From positions 1 through 64,000 of the forward strand of contig NZ_PQSR01000019.1 of assembly GCF_002920635.1 (NCBI RefSeq): DNA of 64,000 bases. Reading direction: 5' to 3'. Below, one piece after another: positions 17,478-25,326 of the stretch. Positions within the stretch are counted from its first letter, which is position 1. Every line of letters starts with the position of its first letter. Under the pieces are notes generated by a model. That model saw only the letters and a list, made by a program, of their open reading frames with translations. It had not been told where the DNA came from and ran no database searches. Made by a program: the position numbers and the translations under genes. This DNA is from Streptomyces sp. Ru72 (GTDB taxonomy: Bacteria; Actinomycetota; Actinomycetes; Streptomycetales; Streptomycetaceae).

Positions 17478-18428
17478 ATGAGCCCGACAGCGAAGGCACG
17501 CCGAGCCGTCACGCACAGCGGCCACACCGTCCCCACCCGCCGTAGCGGCGGCCACGACGACGGCCACGGAACGGCCGCAGGAACAGACGGCGACCCGGTG
17601 GTCGCCCTGCGCGGCGCCTCCGTGCGAGTCGGCGGCCGGACGTTGTGGTCGGGGGTGGACCTTCGCATCGGGGCCGGCGAGTTCACCGCCGTGCTCGGTC
17701 CCAACGGAGTCGGCAAGTCCACCCTGATCAGGGTGCTGCTCGGCGCGCTGCCCGCGGCGGCCGGCGAGGTCCGGGTGCTCGGGGCCCGGCCGGGGCAGGC
17801 AGGCGACCGCATCGGCTATCTGCCGCAGCGCCGCAGTTTCGACGCCACCCTGCGGATCCGGGGAATCGACGTGGTGCGCATGGGCTGTGACGGCGACCGG
17901 TGGGGAATCCCACTGCCGTTCCCCGGCCTCCGTCGGCAGGCCGTCCGTGCACGCGTGGACGAGGTCATCGAACTGGTCGGGGCATCGGCGTACGCACACC
18001 GGCCGATCGGGCAGTGCTCCGGCGGCGAGCAGCAGCGGCTGCTGATCGCCCAGGCGCTTGTCCGCAGGCCCGAACTGCTGCTGCTGGACGAGCCGTTGGA
18101 CAGCCTCGACCTGCCCAACCAGAGCGCCGTCGCCGCGCTGATCGGGCGCATCTGCCGCCAGGAGGGCGTGTCCGTGGTCATGGTCGCCCACGACGTGAAC
18201 CCGATACTCCACCACCTGGACCGGGTGGTGTACCTGGCCCGGGGCGGCGCCGCCACCGGCACGCCGGGAGAGGTCATCACCTCCGGGACACTGACCCGGC
18301 TGTACGGCACTCCGGTCGAGGTACTGCGGACCTCCGACGGACGGCTCGTGGTGGTGGGCCAGCCGGAACCGCCGGCGGTGCACGCCGATCGGCACGACAC
18401 CCCGGGGAGCGGTCATGACGCTCGCTGA
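17478..18428 (+). CDS. znuC: zinc ABC transporter ATPase
   Basis: A 316-residue ABC ATPase. Walker A is GPNGVGKSTL near residue 75, the Q-loop GYLPQRR, the signature CSGGEQQR, Walker B LLLLDEPL with DSLD, and the H-loop VMVAHD. About 40 residues precede the fold, including a His-containing segment (SGGHDDGHGTA), and a His/Asp-containing tail ends the protein. It powers zinc uptake through the two permeases encoded next. Its stop lies 14 bases inside the following gene, so translation is coupled. The order znuA-znuC-znuB-znuB-zur supports the assignment. Confidence 0.87.
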   Translation: MSPTAKARRAVTHSGHTVPTRRSGGHDDGHGTAAGTDGDPVVALRGASVRVGGRTLWSGVDLRIGAGEFTAVLGPNGVGKSTLIRVLLGALPAAAGEVRVLGARPGQAGDRIGYLPQRRSFDATLRIRGIDVVRMGCDGDRWGIPLPFPGLRRQAVRARVDEVIELVGASAYAHRPIGQCSGGEQQRLLIAQALVRRPELLLLDEPLDSLDLPNQSAVAALIGRICRQEGVSVVMVAHDVNPILHHLDRVVYLARGGAATGTPGEVITSGTLTRLYGTPVEVLRTSDGRLVVVGQPEPPAVHADRHDTPGSGHDAR

Positions 18429-19350
18429 GACGGGCGCACCGGCCTGGTCATGGAACCTCCTCACCGACTTCCAGGAGATGTGGTCGTACCCGTTCATGGT
18501 CAACGCGTTCCGCGCGGGCTCGGTCGTGGCCGTGGTCTCCGCCCTCGTGGGGTGGTTCGTGGTGCTGCGACGGCAGACGTTCGCCGCGCACACCGTCTCC
18601 GCCGTCGCCTTCCCGGGAGCGGCCGGGGCGCTCCTGCTGGGAGCCAGCGCGGTCTACGGGTACTTCACGCTGTGCGTGGCCGCCGCGCTGGTCATCGCGG
18701 CCCTGCGCGGCGGCGGTGACCACCAGGAGTCCGCGCTGACCGGGACGGTGCAGGCATTCCTGCTGGCCTCGGGCTTTCTGTTCACCGCGCTGTACAGAGG
18801 GCTGTTGGAGGGGCCGCAGACCATCCTCTTCGGCACCTTCCTGGGGATCACGTCGTCGCAGGTGACGGTGTTGACGGTGGTCGGTGCGGTGGTCCTCGCG
18901 GTACTGGCGCTGATCGGGCGTCCGCTGCTGTTCGCGTCCGTCGACCCGCAGGTGGCCGCCGGGCGCGGGGTGCCGGTACGGGCCCTGTCGGTCGTCTTCC
19001 TCGTCCTGCTCGGTGCGGCCACCGCCGAGGCGAGCCAGATCACCGGCACCCTGCTGGTCTTCGCCCTGATGGTGATCCCGGCCGCCACCGCCCACGCCCT
19101 CACCGCCCGTCCGGTGCTGAGCCTGGCCCTGGCCGTCCTGCTGGCGTTCGCCGCCACCTGGCTCGGACTGACCGCCGCCTACTACTCGCCCTACCCCCTG
19201 GGCTTCTTCGTGACGACCATCGCCTTCGCCGGATACCTGCTCGCCCTGGGCTGGCGCTCGCTGCGCGAGCCGGCCGGCCGGACCTGGCCCGGCCGGAGCG
19301 GAGACGACCGGACCGGAGCCGCGGCCGCCGCCGGGGAGGTGGTCGTATGA
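18415..19350 (+). CDS. znuB: zinc ABC transporter permease 1
   Basis: A 311-residue ABC-3 family permease with about eight membrane segments. Family landmarks are VVLRRQTFAAHTVSAVAFPG near the front and TGTLLVFALMVIPAATAHAL in the second half. The basic hydrophilic C-terminal tail (about residues 282-311) is cytosolic. It overlaps znuC upstream and the next permease downstream by four bases (ATGA), so all are coupled. Together with the second permease it probably makes a heterodimeric channel for zinc. Confidence 0.85.
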   Translation: MTLAETGAPAWSWNLLTDFQEMWSYPFMVNAFRAGSVVAVVSALVGWFVVLRRQTFAAHTVSAVAFPGAAGALLLGASAVYGYFTLCVAAALVIAALRGGGDHQESALTGTVQAFLLASGFLFTALYRGLLEGPQTILFGTFLGITSSQVTVLTVVGAVVLAVLALIGRPLLFASVDPQVAAGRGVPVRALSVVFLVLLGAATAEASQITGTLLVFALMVIPAATAHALTARPVLSLALAVLLAFAATWLGLTAAYYSPYPLGFFVTTIAFAGYLLALGWRSLREPAGRTWPGRSGDDRTGAAAAAGEVVV

Positions 19351-20216
19351 CCGTCCTGCTCGCCGACTCCCCGCTGTCCCAGCCGTTCTTCCAGCACGCC
19401 CTCCTCGCGGGGACGGCCATCGCCGCCGCCTCCGGACTGGTCGGCTACTTCCTGGTACTGCGCGCCCAGGTCTTCACCGCCGACGCCCTCAGCCACGTCG
19501 CCTTCACCGGCGCGATGGCCGCCCTCGCCTTCGGCACCGACCTACGTCTGGGACTGTTCGCCGCCACCGTCGGCATGGCGCTGCTCTTCGGCACCCTCGG
19601 CCGCCGGGCACGGCCCGACGACGTGGTCATCGGAAGCGTCTTCTCCTGGATCCTGGGCCTCGGGGCCTTCTTCGTCACGCTCTACACGACCTCCCGCAGC
19701 ACCACCAACGGAACCGCCGGGGTGAGTGTGCTGTTCGGCTCCGTCTTCGGCATCTCCTCCGGCAGCGCGATCGTCGCCGCCCTGGTGGCCGCCGGGGTCG
19801 GCCTGCTGGTGGTGCTCATCGCCCGGCCGCTGCTGTTCGCCACGCTCGACGAGGCCGTGGCCGCCGCGCGGGGGGTACCGGTACGGCTGCTCGGCCACGG
19901 CTTCCTCGCGCTGGCCGGCATCATCGCCGCCGAGGCGACCCAGGCGGTCGGCTCCCTGCTGCTGCTCGGTCTGCTGGCCGCCCCCGCCGGTGCCGCGATC
20001 CGGCTCACCGACCGGCCCTACCGTGCGCTCGCCCTCTCCGCCGGGCTCGCGGTGCTGGAGACGTGGGCGGGGCTGTTCGCCTCGTACGCGGTGCCGAAGA
20101 TGCCGCCGAGCTTCGGCATCATGGCCGCCGCCACGGCCGTGTACGCCGCGACGTTCCTGATACGACGGCCCGCCCCCGTTCCTCGTACGCGAACCGCCGT
20201 CCCCACCGGGACCTGA
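19347..20216 (+). CDS. zinc ABC transporter permease 2
   Basis: A 289-residue second ABC-3 permease with eight or so membrane segments. Landmarks are FLVLRAQVFTADALSHVAFT and SLLLLGLLAAPAGAAIRL. The ALSH motif is closer to classical ZnuB proteins than its neighbour's TVSA. It starts inside the end of the first permease (ATGA overlap). Two unequal permeases in one operon suggest a heterodimer, whereas many Znu systems use one permease twice. Zur follows 14 bases downstream. Confidence 0.85.
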   Translation: MTVLLADSPLSQPFFQHALLAGTAIAAASGLVGYFLVLRAQVFTADALSHVAFTGAMAALAFGTDLRLGLFAATVGMALLFGTLGRRARPDDVVIGSVFSWILGLGAFFVTLYTTSRSTTNGTAGVSVLFGSVFGISSGSAIVAALVAAGVGLLVVLIARPLLFATLDEAVAAARGVPVRLLGHGFLALAGIIAAEATQAVGSLLLLGLLAAPAGAAIRLTDRPYRALALSAGLAVLETWAGLFASYAVPKMPPSFGIMAAATAVYAATFLIRRPAPVPRTRTAVPTGT

Positions 20217-20230
20217 GCCGAGGCACGCCG

Positions 20231-20689
20231 ATGGCACGCAACCGACAGCGCACCCCCACCCGGTCGTACGACGTCACGCTGATCGGCCGGCGCACCCAGC
20301 AACGCACCCTCGTCGTGGAGGCGCTCATCCGGGCCGACGGCTTCGTCGGCGCCCAGTCCCTCCACAGCCGGCTCGCCGCCGCCGGTTCACCGGTCGGCCT
20401 CTCCACGGTCTACCGCACCCTGACCGCCCTGGCCGACGCCGGCCGGGCCGACGTGGTCCGCGACCCGGGCGGCGAGCGCCTCTTCCGCCACCGCCCGGGT
20501 CCCGAGCACCGCCACTACCTCATCTGCACCGAATGCGGTCTGAGCCGGCCCGTCGACTCCGGCCCGGTCGAGGAGTGGGCAAACACCATCGCACAGACCT
20601 CCGGGTTCGCGAACGTCCGGCACACGGTGGAGCTGTCCGGGGTGTGCCCGGACTGCGGCGGACGGCATGCGGCGGTCGGACGCCGGTGA
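20231..20689 (+). CDS. zur: zinc uptake regulator, Fur family
   Basis: A 152-residue Fur-family repressor. The winged helix is at about 25-85 (LVVEALIRADGFVGAQSLHS, GLSTVYRTLTALADAG). The dimer domain has the structural zinc cysteines as CTEC (99, 102) and CPDC (139, 142). The sensor-region ligands lie around PEHRHYLIC. With zinc bound it should repress its own operon, the ribosomal protein genes and the ATPase/partner pair, each of which has a matching box. It is last in the znu operon, with GAGG before ATG, and faces the rpsR gene. Confidence 0.9.
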   Translation: MARNRQRTPTRSYDVTLIGRRTQQRTLVVEALIRADGFVGAQSLHSRLAAAGSPVGLSTVYRTLTALADAGRADVVRDPGGERLFRHRPGPEHRHYLICTECGLSRPVDSGPVEEWANTIAQTSGFANVRHTVELSGVCPDCGGRHAAVGRR

Positions 20690-20704
20690 GCACCAGCGGC
20701 TCGG

Positions 20705-20947
20705 TCAGCGGGAGCCGTAGGGCAGGAGGGCCATCTCACGTGCGTTCTTGACGGCCCGCGCTATCTGCCGCTGCTGCTGACGGGTCACATGGGTCACCCG
20801 GCGGCTGCGGATCTTCCCGCGGTCGGAGACGAACTTCCGCAGCAGATCGGTGTCCTTGTAGTCGATGCAGGTGATGCCGGCGGCGTCCAACGGGTTGACG
20901 CGCTGACGCTTGGCGGTCTGCCGACCGGTGCTCGTACGTCGGGGCAT
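20705..20947 (-). CDS. rpsR: 30S ribosomal protein S18, zinc-independent paralogue
   Basis: An 80-residue S18: [20 protein letters not shown], then [20 protein letters not shown] and a basic C-terminus. The N-terminus has no Cys pair, the mark of a non-zinc paralogue; the single Cys lies in the middle. Such copies replace zinc-binding forms when zinc is scarce and free that zinc. It is the last gene of the minus-strand run L33-L31-COG0523-S18 that begins at a Zur-like box. It is convergent with zur, 15 bases away. Confidence 0.88.
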   Translation of the reverse strand: MPRRTSTGRQTAKRQRVNPLDAAGITCIDYKDTDLLRKFVSDRGKIRSRRVTHVTRQQQRQIARAVKNAREMALLPYGSR

Positions 20948-21019
20948 GGTGAGGTCGGTCCTCTCTTTCAACGGGATGCGGTGGAGTGCGCGAGCCGCAC
21001 GGCGGAGCGCGATCGCGGT

Positions 21020-22195
21020 TCAGGTCACCGGGTCGAGCAAGTCGTCGAAGGCGTGCGGGAATCGTTTCCAGCGCTCCCTGCCCGCCGCGTACTCGTCATC
21101 GGTGAGCAGGCACGAGTCGAGCAGGGCCAGCAGAGCGTCGCGGTCCAGGCCGGGCGAGGTGAAGGTGAGGTACTGGCAGCGGTCGCCGTGTTCGGGATGC
21201 CAGGACACGGAGGCGGCCAGGCGGCGTTCAGCGGGCACCATCTCCCAGGCGGCATCGGGCAGGGCGGCCAGCCAGGGGCCCGCCGACTCCACGCACAGCG
21301 CACCGCCCGCGGCGTCCCACGACAGCAGTGTGTCGGGACGGTCCGCCAGCCAGAACCGTCCACGGCTGCGGGCGGCGGCGCAGGTCAGGTCCTCCAGCGC
21401 CGCATAGAGGCGCTTCGGGTGGAAGGGGCGTTCGCGCCGCCAGACGAAGGTGCTCACGCCGTGCTCCTCGCACTCCTGCGGCAGCAGCGCGCACGCAGGA
21501 TGCACACGTGCGGCGGCCGCCGCCACGTCGAAGCCCTCCAGCAGAGCAGCACCCAGGGCGCCGCTGTCCACGCGCACCTTGCGTGCGCCTGGGCTGAGCT
21601 GGGCGAGCAGCGCGTGGTCGGCTTCGTCGGCGGCCTCGCCGCCCTCCCCGCACGAACCGCCCTCGACGAGGGCGATCACCGTGGGGTACTCCAGTTGCCG
21701 GGCGAAGGTGTCGGAAACGGTGCGCTGGTCGGTCGGGGCGGCGGCGAGACCCACATCGGCCAGGTCGTCGCCGTTCGACAGGTACGGCAGAACGAGTGCC
21801 GGGTCGACCACGGTGGCGACCCCCGTCAGCGCCAGCGGTGCGCCTGCGGCCGCGATGACCGGGGCCATGCCCTGAGGTTCGACGGAGTCCCACAGTTCCA
21901 CGACGGCCAGTCGGTACCTGCCCTGCTCCGCGAGCCGCAGCAGTTCGGGGACGAGGTCCTCGCGCAGCGCACAGCACGCGCAGTCGTTCACCAGGGGTGC
22001 GTCACCGCTGTCCAGTAGGCCGTCGGCGTCGCGCACCGTCCGGTGCACCGCACTGTCGACCGCGAACGTCAGGTCGTGGTGGAGCGCGACCGAGCCCGGG
22101 ACCGTGCGCAGGATCTCCTCCACGGCGGCCCTGCGGGCGTCGGCGTGCGCCCCGGCGACGATCGCGACCGGCAGCCGCGCCTGGTCCCCGCTCAC
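21020..22195 (-). CDS. COG0523 (CobW/ZNG1-like) metallochaperone with degenerate P-loop
   Basis: A 391-residue COG0523 protein. The metal motif CxCC is present as CACC (residues 72-75), followed by [11 protein letters not shown]. The C-terminal CobW domain contains [20 protein letters not shown]. At the front, where family members have GxxxxGKT, the sequence is [19 protein letters not shown] with no Lys-Thr/Ser, so ordinary GTP binding is doubtful. COG0523 proteins in Zur regulons deliver zinc to essential enzymes during scarcity. The GTG start overlaps the rpmE stop (GTGA), so it is coupled to the ribosomal protein. In actinobacteria this protein commonly travels with alternative ribosomal proteins. 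Confidence 0.8.
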   Translation of the reverse strand: MSGDQARLPVAIVAGAHADARRAAVEEILRTVPGSVALHHDLTFAVDSAVHRTVRDADGLLDSGDAPLVNDCACCALREDLVPELLRLAEQGRYRLAVVELWDSVEPQGMAPVIAAAGAPLALTGVATVVDPALVLPYLSNGDDLADVGLAAAPTDQRTVSDTFARQLEYPTVIALVEGGSCGEGGEAADEADHALLAQLSPGARKVRVDSGALGAALLEGFDVAAAAARVHPACALLPQECEEHGVSTFVWRRERPFHPKRLYAALEDLTCAAARSRGRFWLADRPDTLLSWDAAGGALCVESAGPWLAALPDAAWEMVPAERRLAASVSWHPEHGDRCQYLTFTSPGLDRDALLALLDSCLLTDDEYAAGRERWKRFPHAFDDLLDPVT

Positions 22196-22449
22196 TGCTT
22201 GCCCCGTCCGCGTCCGTAACGCCGCTCGAAGCGCTCGACCCGCCCCGCGGTGTCCAGGACCCGCTGGGTGCCGGTGTAGAAGGGGTGGCTCGCCGAGGAG
22301 ATCTCGACGTCGACGACCGGGTAGGTGTTGCCGTCCTCCCACTCGACGGTCCTGTCGCTCGTGGCCGTGGACCGGGTGAGGAAGGCGAAGTCGGCGGCCC
22401 GGTCACGGAAGACGACCGGGCGGTACTCGGGGTGGATTCCGGGCTTCAC
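22192..22449 (-). CDS. rpmE: 50S ribosomal protein L31 type B (zinc-independent)
   Basis: An 85-residue type B L31: [16 protein letters not shown], then [20 protein letters not shown] and [20 protein letters not shown]. Type A L31 has zinc-binding cysteines; this copy has none. It starts five bases after the rpmG stop and overlaps the COG0523 start, so the three are one transcript. In Bacillus and Streptomyces type B L31 displaces the zinc form under Zur control. Confidence 0.93.
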   Translation of the reverse strand: MKPGIHPEYRPVVFRDRAADFAFLTRSTATSDRTVEWEDGNTYPVVDVEISSASHPFYTGTQRVLDTAGRVERFERRYGRGRGKQ

Positions 22450-22454
22450 GGCTC

Positions 22455-22619
22455 TCAGCGCTCCTCACGGAAGTCGACGTGGCGGCCGACGACCGGGTCG
22501 TACTTGCGCAGCGTCAGCCGGTCGGGGTCGTTACGGCGGTTCTTGCGGGTGACGTAGGTGTAGCCGGTGCCGGCGGTGGACCTCAGCTTGATGATCGGGC
22601 GCAGTTCGTTACGGGCCAT
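22455..22619 (-). CDS. rpmG: 50S ribosomal protein L33 (zinc-independent)
   Basis: A 54-residue L33: [20 protein letters not shown], then [20 protein letters not shown] and [14 protein letters not shown]. The four cysteines of the zinc form are all absent. It is the first gene after the Zur-like box at 22641-22655 and leads the operon L33-L31-COG0523-S18. Confidence 0.93.
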   Translation of the reverse strand: MARNELRPIIKLRSTAGTGYTYVTRKNRRNDPDRLTLRKYDPVVGRHVDFREER

Positions 22620-22640
22620 GGACAGCACCATACAGTGAAC

Positions 22641-22655
22641 TGGTTTTCATTTTCA
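22641..22655. promoter_or_regulatory. Zur-like operator between divergent ribosomal operons
   Basis: TGGTTTTCATTTTCA matches 11 of 15 positions of the recalled Zur consensus. The surrounding stretch, 22641-22664, is markedly AT-rich for this genome. The 75-base gap separates rpmG (minus) from rpmB (plus), so one bound Zur could silence both operons. Confidence 0.65.
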
Positions 22656-22694
22656 TCAAACTGCTAGTGTGCTGCCAGCACACGAGGAGGAACC

Positions 22695-22931
22695 ATGTCC
22701 GCCCACTGCCAACTCACCGGACGCCAGCCCCGCTTCGGCCATCGCATCTCCCACTCCCACCGGCGCAGCAAGCGGCGCTTCGACCCCAACATCCAGACCA
22801 GGCGTTACTGGCTGCCGAGCGAAGCCCGCCACGTCCGGCTCACTCTCTCCGCCAAAGGCATCAAGACGGTCGACACCATCGGCATCGAGGCCGCGGTGGC
22901 CCGCATCCGCGCCCGGGGAGGGAAGGTCTGA
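22695..22931 (+). CDS. rpmB: 50S ribosomal protein L28 (zinc-independent paralogue)
   Basis: A 78-residue L28: [40 protein letters not shown] and a C-terminus [18 protein letters not shown]. Only one Cys is present, where zinc-binding L28 has a set of cysteines. It follows GAGGAGG and overlaps rpsN by one base (TGATG), so the two are cotranslated. It diverges from the L33 operon across the Zur-like box. Confidence 0.9.
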   Translation: MSAHCQLTGRQPRFGHRISHSHRRSKRRFDPNIQTRRYWLPSEARHVRLTLSAKGIKTVDTIGIEAAVARIRARGGKV

Positions 22932-23236
22932 TGGCGAAGAAGAGCAAGATCGCGAAGAATGAACAGCGGCGGCTCATCGTGGCGCGCTACGCCGCGCGCC
23001 GCGCCGAACTGAAGGCGATCATCTCGTCTCCCCGGACACCCGACGACGAACGCGCCGCCGCCCAGAGGGAACTGCGCCGACAGCCCCGCGACGCCAGCGC
23101 CACCCGCCTGCGCAACCGCGACTCCGTGGACGGCCGCCCCCGCGGTCACCTCCGCGCCTTCGGCCTGTCCCGCATCCGCGTACGCGAGATGGCACACGCG
23201 GGCGAACTCCCCGGTGTGACCAAGAGCAGTTGGTGA
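22931..23236 (+). CDS. rpsN: 30S ribosomal protein S14 (zinc-independent)
   Basis: A 101-residue long-form S14: [20 protein letters not shown], then [20 protein letters not shown] and [20 protein letters not shown]. The short zinc form of about 61 residues carries CxxC motifs; this one has no cysteines. It is the second gene of the rpmB-rpsN pair and probably the last Zur-controlled gene in the island. About 200 bases follow before cbtA, holding a tRNA fragment and a terminator. Confidence 0.93.
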   Translation: MAKKSKIAKNEQRRLIVARYAARRAELKAIISSPRTPDDERAAAQRELRRQPRDASATRLRNRDSVDGRPRGHLRAFGLSRIRVREMAHAGELPGVTKSSW

Positions 23237-23309
23237 GCCGCCCCCGACCGCTCAGGCCGCGAGCCACCCCCCGGGCTGCCGCAGCGGCCCCCCACCGGTG
23301 GTGGGCCGA

Positions 23310-23334
23310 AGTTCGATTCTCGTCACCCGCCCCA
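23310..23334 (+). other. 3' fragment of a tRNA-Gly gene (possible att scar)
   Basis: AGTTCGATTCTCGTCACCCG followed by CCCCA reads as the T-arm, acceptor 3' strand and CCA end of the actinobacterial tRNA-Gly(CCC), which I recall as ending CACCCGCTCCA. No 5' half of a tRNA is present upstream. Such 3' tRNA pieces are typical of attachment sites left by integrases, and the terminator that follows looks like an original tRNA terminator. Confidence 0.5.
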
Positions 23335-23339
23335 TGCGA

Positions 23340-23366
23340 AACCCCCAGGTCAGAGACCTGGGGGTT
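23340..23366 (+). terminator. perfect hairpin terminator after the tRNA fragment
   Basis: AACCCCCAGGTC, loop AGA, GACCTGGGGGTT: a perfect 12-bp stem. It sits between rpsN and the convergent cbtA and should stop transcription from both sides. Confidence 0.8.
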
Positions 23367-23438
23367 CCTTGTCCTCTCGAGTGTGCGCCCCGCGGGAGAA
23401 ACCCCGCGGCGCTCGGCTGCCTGGTCGTGGCGGCGTCG

Positions 23439-24212
23439 TCAGCGGGGAACCGGTGTCGCTCCTGTTCCGGCGCTCGTCCCCTGCACGGTCGCCTCACCCG
23501 CAGCCTTCAGGGCCGGGACCCGCTCGGCGAGCAGCCCGAAGACGAGCCCGAAGGCGGTCCACAGGGTCGCCTGGACGGCCAGGGCCGCCAGGCGGAACTG
23601 CCAGAGCAGGGTGGCCGAGAAGTCCTTCGGGACCTCGTTGACGGCCGGAAGGAACGCGTACGCCAGTCCGACGGCCAGGACGAAGAACGCCCCCGCGGCC
23701 ACCGTCGCGTTCCAGTTGCCCAGACGTGGTGCCAGGCGCTTGCCGACGATCACGGTGGTGATCGCCAGCAGCACACTGAGCAGCATCATCAGGAAGTACA
23801 GAGTGGTGCGCTTGCCGATGGTGTCGGGGTCGCCGACGGACGGCGGGTTGGCGGGGTACTTCAGGAACGGCACCACGTACACGGCGATCAGCCCGGCCGC
23901 CGCGAGGAGCAGCGCGCTCGCGCGCGGCCCGAAGCGGCCGATCCGACCGAGCGCGAAGCAGTACGCGAGGGCGGCGATGCCGCCGAACGCGACGCCGTAG
24001 ACGAGGACTCCGGTGGCCAGGCCGCCGGTGGACTGCATCGTGCGGCTGACGACTTCCATGCCGTGTTCGTGGGAGTGCGACTCCTCGTAGGCGATGGCCG
24101 AGTCGACGCGCGGCTCACCCAGGAAGTAGGCGACGACGAGGGCGAGCAGGCCCGCGGCGAGTCCCGCGAGCATGCCACGCACCAGCAGATTTCGGACGGT
24201 TGCCGAGTTCAT
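23439..24212 (-). CDS. cbtA: CbtA cobalt transporter subunit
   Basis: A 257-residue CbtA-type membrane protein with about six membrane segments (LLVRGMLAGLAAGLLALVVA at the front). A His-rich external loop (EESHSHEHGME, about residues 43-53) is expected for cobalt capture, and GKRLAPRLGNWNATVAAGAF is typical of the family. It is cotranscribed with cbtB 25 bases upstream and lies downstream of a cobalamin riboswitch. CbtAB is taken to bring in cobalt for B12 synthesis. Confidence 0.88.
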   Translation of the reverse strand: MNSATVRNLLVRGMLAGLAAGLLALVVAYFLGEPRVDSAIAYEESHSHEHGMEVVSRTMQSTGGLATGVLVYGVAFGGIAALAYCFALGRIGRFGPRASALLLAAAGLIAVYVVPFLKYPANPPSVGDPDTIGKRTTLYFLMMLLSVLLAITTVIVGKRLAPRLGNWNATVAAGAFFVLAVGLAYAFLPAVNEVPKDFSATLLWQFRLAALAVQATLWTAFGLVFGLLAERVPALKAAGEATVQGTSAGTGATPVPR

Positions 24213-24237
24213 GGAACGCTCGATTTCCTCCCTGTCG

Positions 24238-24459
24238 TCAGTGGCAGGGGAAGCCGAGCAGGTGGCGGGCGTCGTGCACCCACTCGTGCACGTCCTCGCC
24301 GGACATCACGGAGGTGGCGCCCTGCTCGGCGCCGACGAAGTAGAGCAGGACCAGCATCAGGATGCCGAAGAAGACCGCCCAGGGGACGATCGCGCCGATC
24401 GGCAGCTTGGCCGGTGCGGTGGTGGGGGTGGTGGTCGACTGAGCGACGGACTGGGCCAT
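24238..24459 (-). CDS. cbtB: CbtB cobalt transporter small subunit
   Basis: A 73-residue protein with one membrane segment (AIVPWAVFFGILMLVLLYFV) and a C-terminal tail HEWVHDARHLLGFPCH, the metal-binding His motif of CbtB. AGGAGG precedes ATG. It is the first gene after the cobalamin riboswitch and pairs with cbtA. Confidence 0.88.
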   Translation of the reverse strand: MAQSVAQSTTTPTTAPAKLPIGAIVPWAVFFGILMLVLLYFVGAEQGATSVMSGEDVHEWVHDARHLLGFPCH

Positions 24460-24505
24460 GGCAGGACCTCCTGGGGAACTCGCGTCCCGTCTCGGTGGTG
24501 CACAG

Positions 24506-24612
24506 GACGACGGCGCGGGTCTGACTTGCCCACCACACAACGGAGATGTGTCGTGGGGGCTTACAGTGGCGCGACCGTGCCGGAATCCCACCGGCTTCCG
24601 CGATCCGTCGTC
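24506..24612 (-). promoter_or_regulatory. cobalamin riboswitch controlling cbtBA
   Basis: Read on the minus strand, the element starts with GACGACGG, then GGAAGCCGGTGGGATTCCGG, CACGGTCGCGCCACTGTAA and AGTCAGAC, and closes with CCGTCGTC. The outer eight bases form the P1 stem, and the B12-box core and CGCCACTG element are clear. It lies 47 bases before the cbtB start, so B12 sufficiency should turn cobalt uptake off. Confidence 0.9.
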
Positions 24613-24744
24613 GATATCGCCGAGAAGGTACCGCGAAGCGGAGGTGCGGCCAAGGGCGCACGGGCGCTTCACGGGCGCCCTTCAGGTCGCTGTCTTCTGT
24701 GAACTCCCTGTGCGGACAGGGGTGTCGATCACGAGAGTGAGCAC

Positions 24745-25326
24745 GTGACGAACCGAGTGATGTTGATCTCACCAGCTATGAACGCGTCCCTGCGGGCGGC
24801 TCGCTTCGACGACGGTTGCTCACTCGACGCGGTCGGGACGTCGCAGGCCCGCTCGGCGGCCGGCGCCCTTGCGCGGGCCGGGCGAGTGCTGGTCTCCCCC
24901 ACCGTGCGCTGTCGGCAGACGGCCTCCGCGCTCGGCCTGGACGCCGACGACGAACCGGGACTGGCCGCCCTCGACGTGGGTCGCTGGCGCGGCCGGACGC
25001 TCGACGAGGTGGGCGCCGCCGAGCCGGAATCGGTGTCCCTGTGGCTGACGGACCCGGCGGCCGCCCCGCACGGCGGGGAGTCGGTGCACGATCTGTGCGA
25101 GCGGGTCGGAGCCTGGCTGGGCGAGGCCGCGCACCTCCCGGGCAGGACGGTCGCCGTGGTCGAGCCGGATGTCGTACGGGCCGTGACCGTCCGGGTGCTG
25201 GGGGCGCCGGAGCCGTCCTTCTGGCGGATCGACGTACCGCCGCTGACCGCGACCGTGTTCAGTGGCCGCGCCGGGCGCTGGAACCTGACACTCGGCCGAC
25301 CGCTCGCGCGAGCCGAGGACGACTGA
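24745..25326 (+). CDS. degenerate histidine-phosphatase-fold protein
   Basis: A 193-residue protein of the histidine phosphatase fold: VLVSPTVRCRQTASALGL carries the second Arg region, LDVGRWRGRTLDEV resembles the loop of CobC-type enzymes, and HGGESVHDLCERVGAWL follows. At the front, where the catalytic RHG should stand, the sequence is VMLISPAMNASLRAARFDDG, so the phosphorylated His is missing. It is divergent from the B12-regulated cobalt transporter and resembles alpha-ribazole phosphatase in layout. It may act as a binding protein or use different chemistry. The GTG at 24745 has a weak ribosome site; ATG 24760 is an alternative. Confidence 0.7.
   Translation: MTNRVMLISPAMNASLRAARFDDGCSLDAVGTSQARSAAGALARAGRVLVSPTVRCRQTASALGLDADDEPGLAALDVGRWRGRTLDEVGAAEPESVSLWLTDPAAAPHGGESVHDLCERVGAWLGEAAHLPGRTVAVVEPDVVRAVTVRVLGAPEPSFWRIDVPPLTATVFSGRAGRWNLTLGRPLARAEDD

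Noticed and set aside
16368..18593. A 741-codon minus-strand frame across znuA and znuC
   Set aside because: It is antisense to two recognisable genes and shows no domain; it is a GC artefact.
23260..23340. A complete tRNA gene before the hairpin
   Set aside because: Only the T-arm to CCA end is present; no anticodon arm, D-arm or 5' acceptor strand is found upstream.
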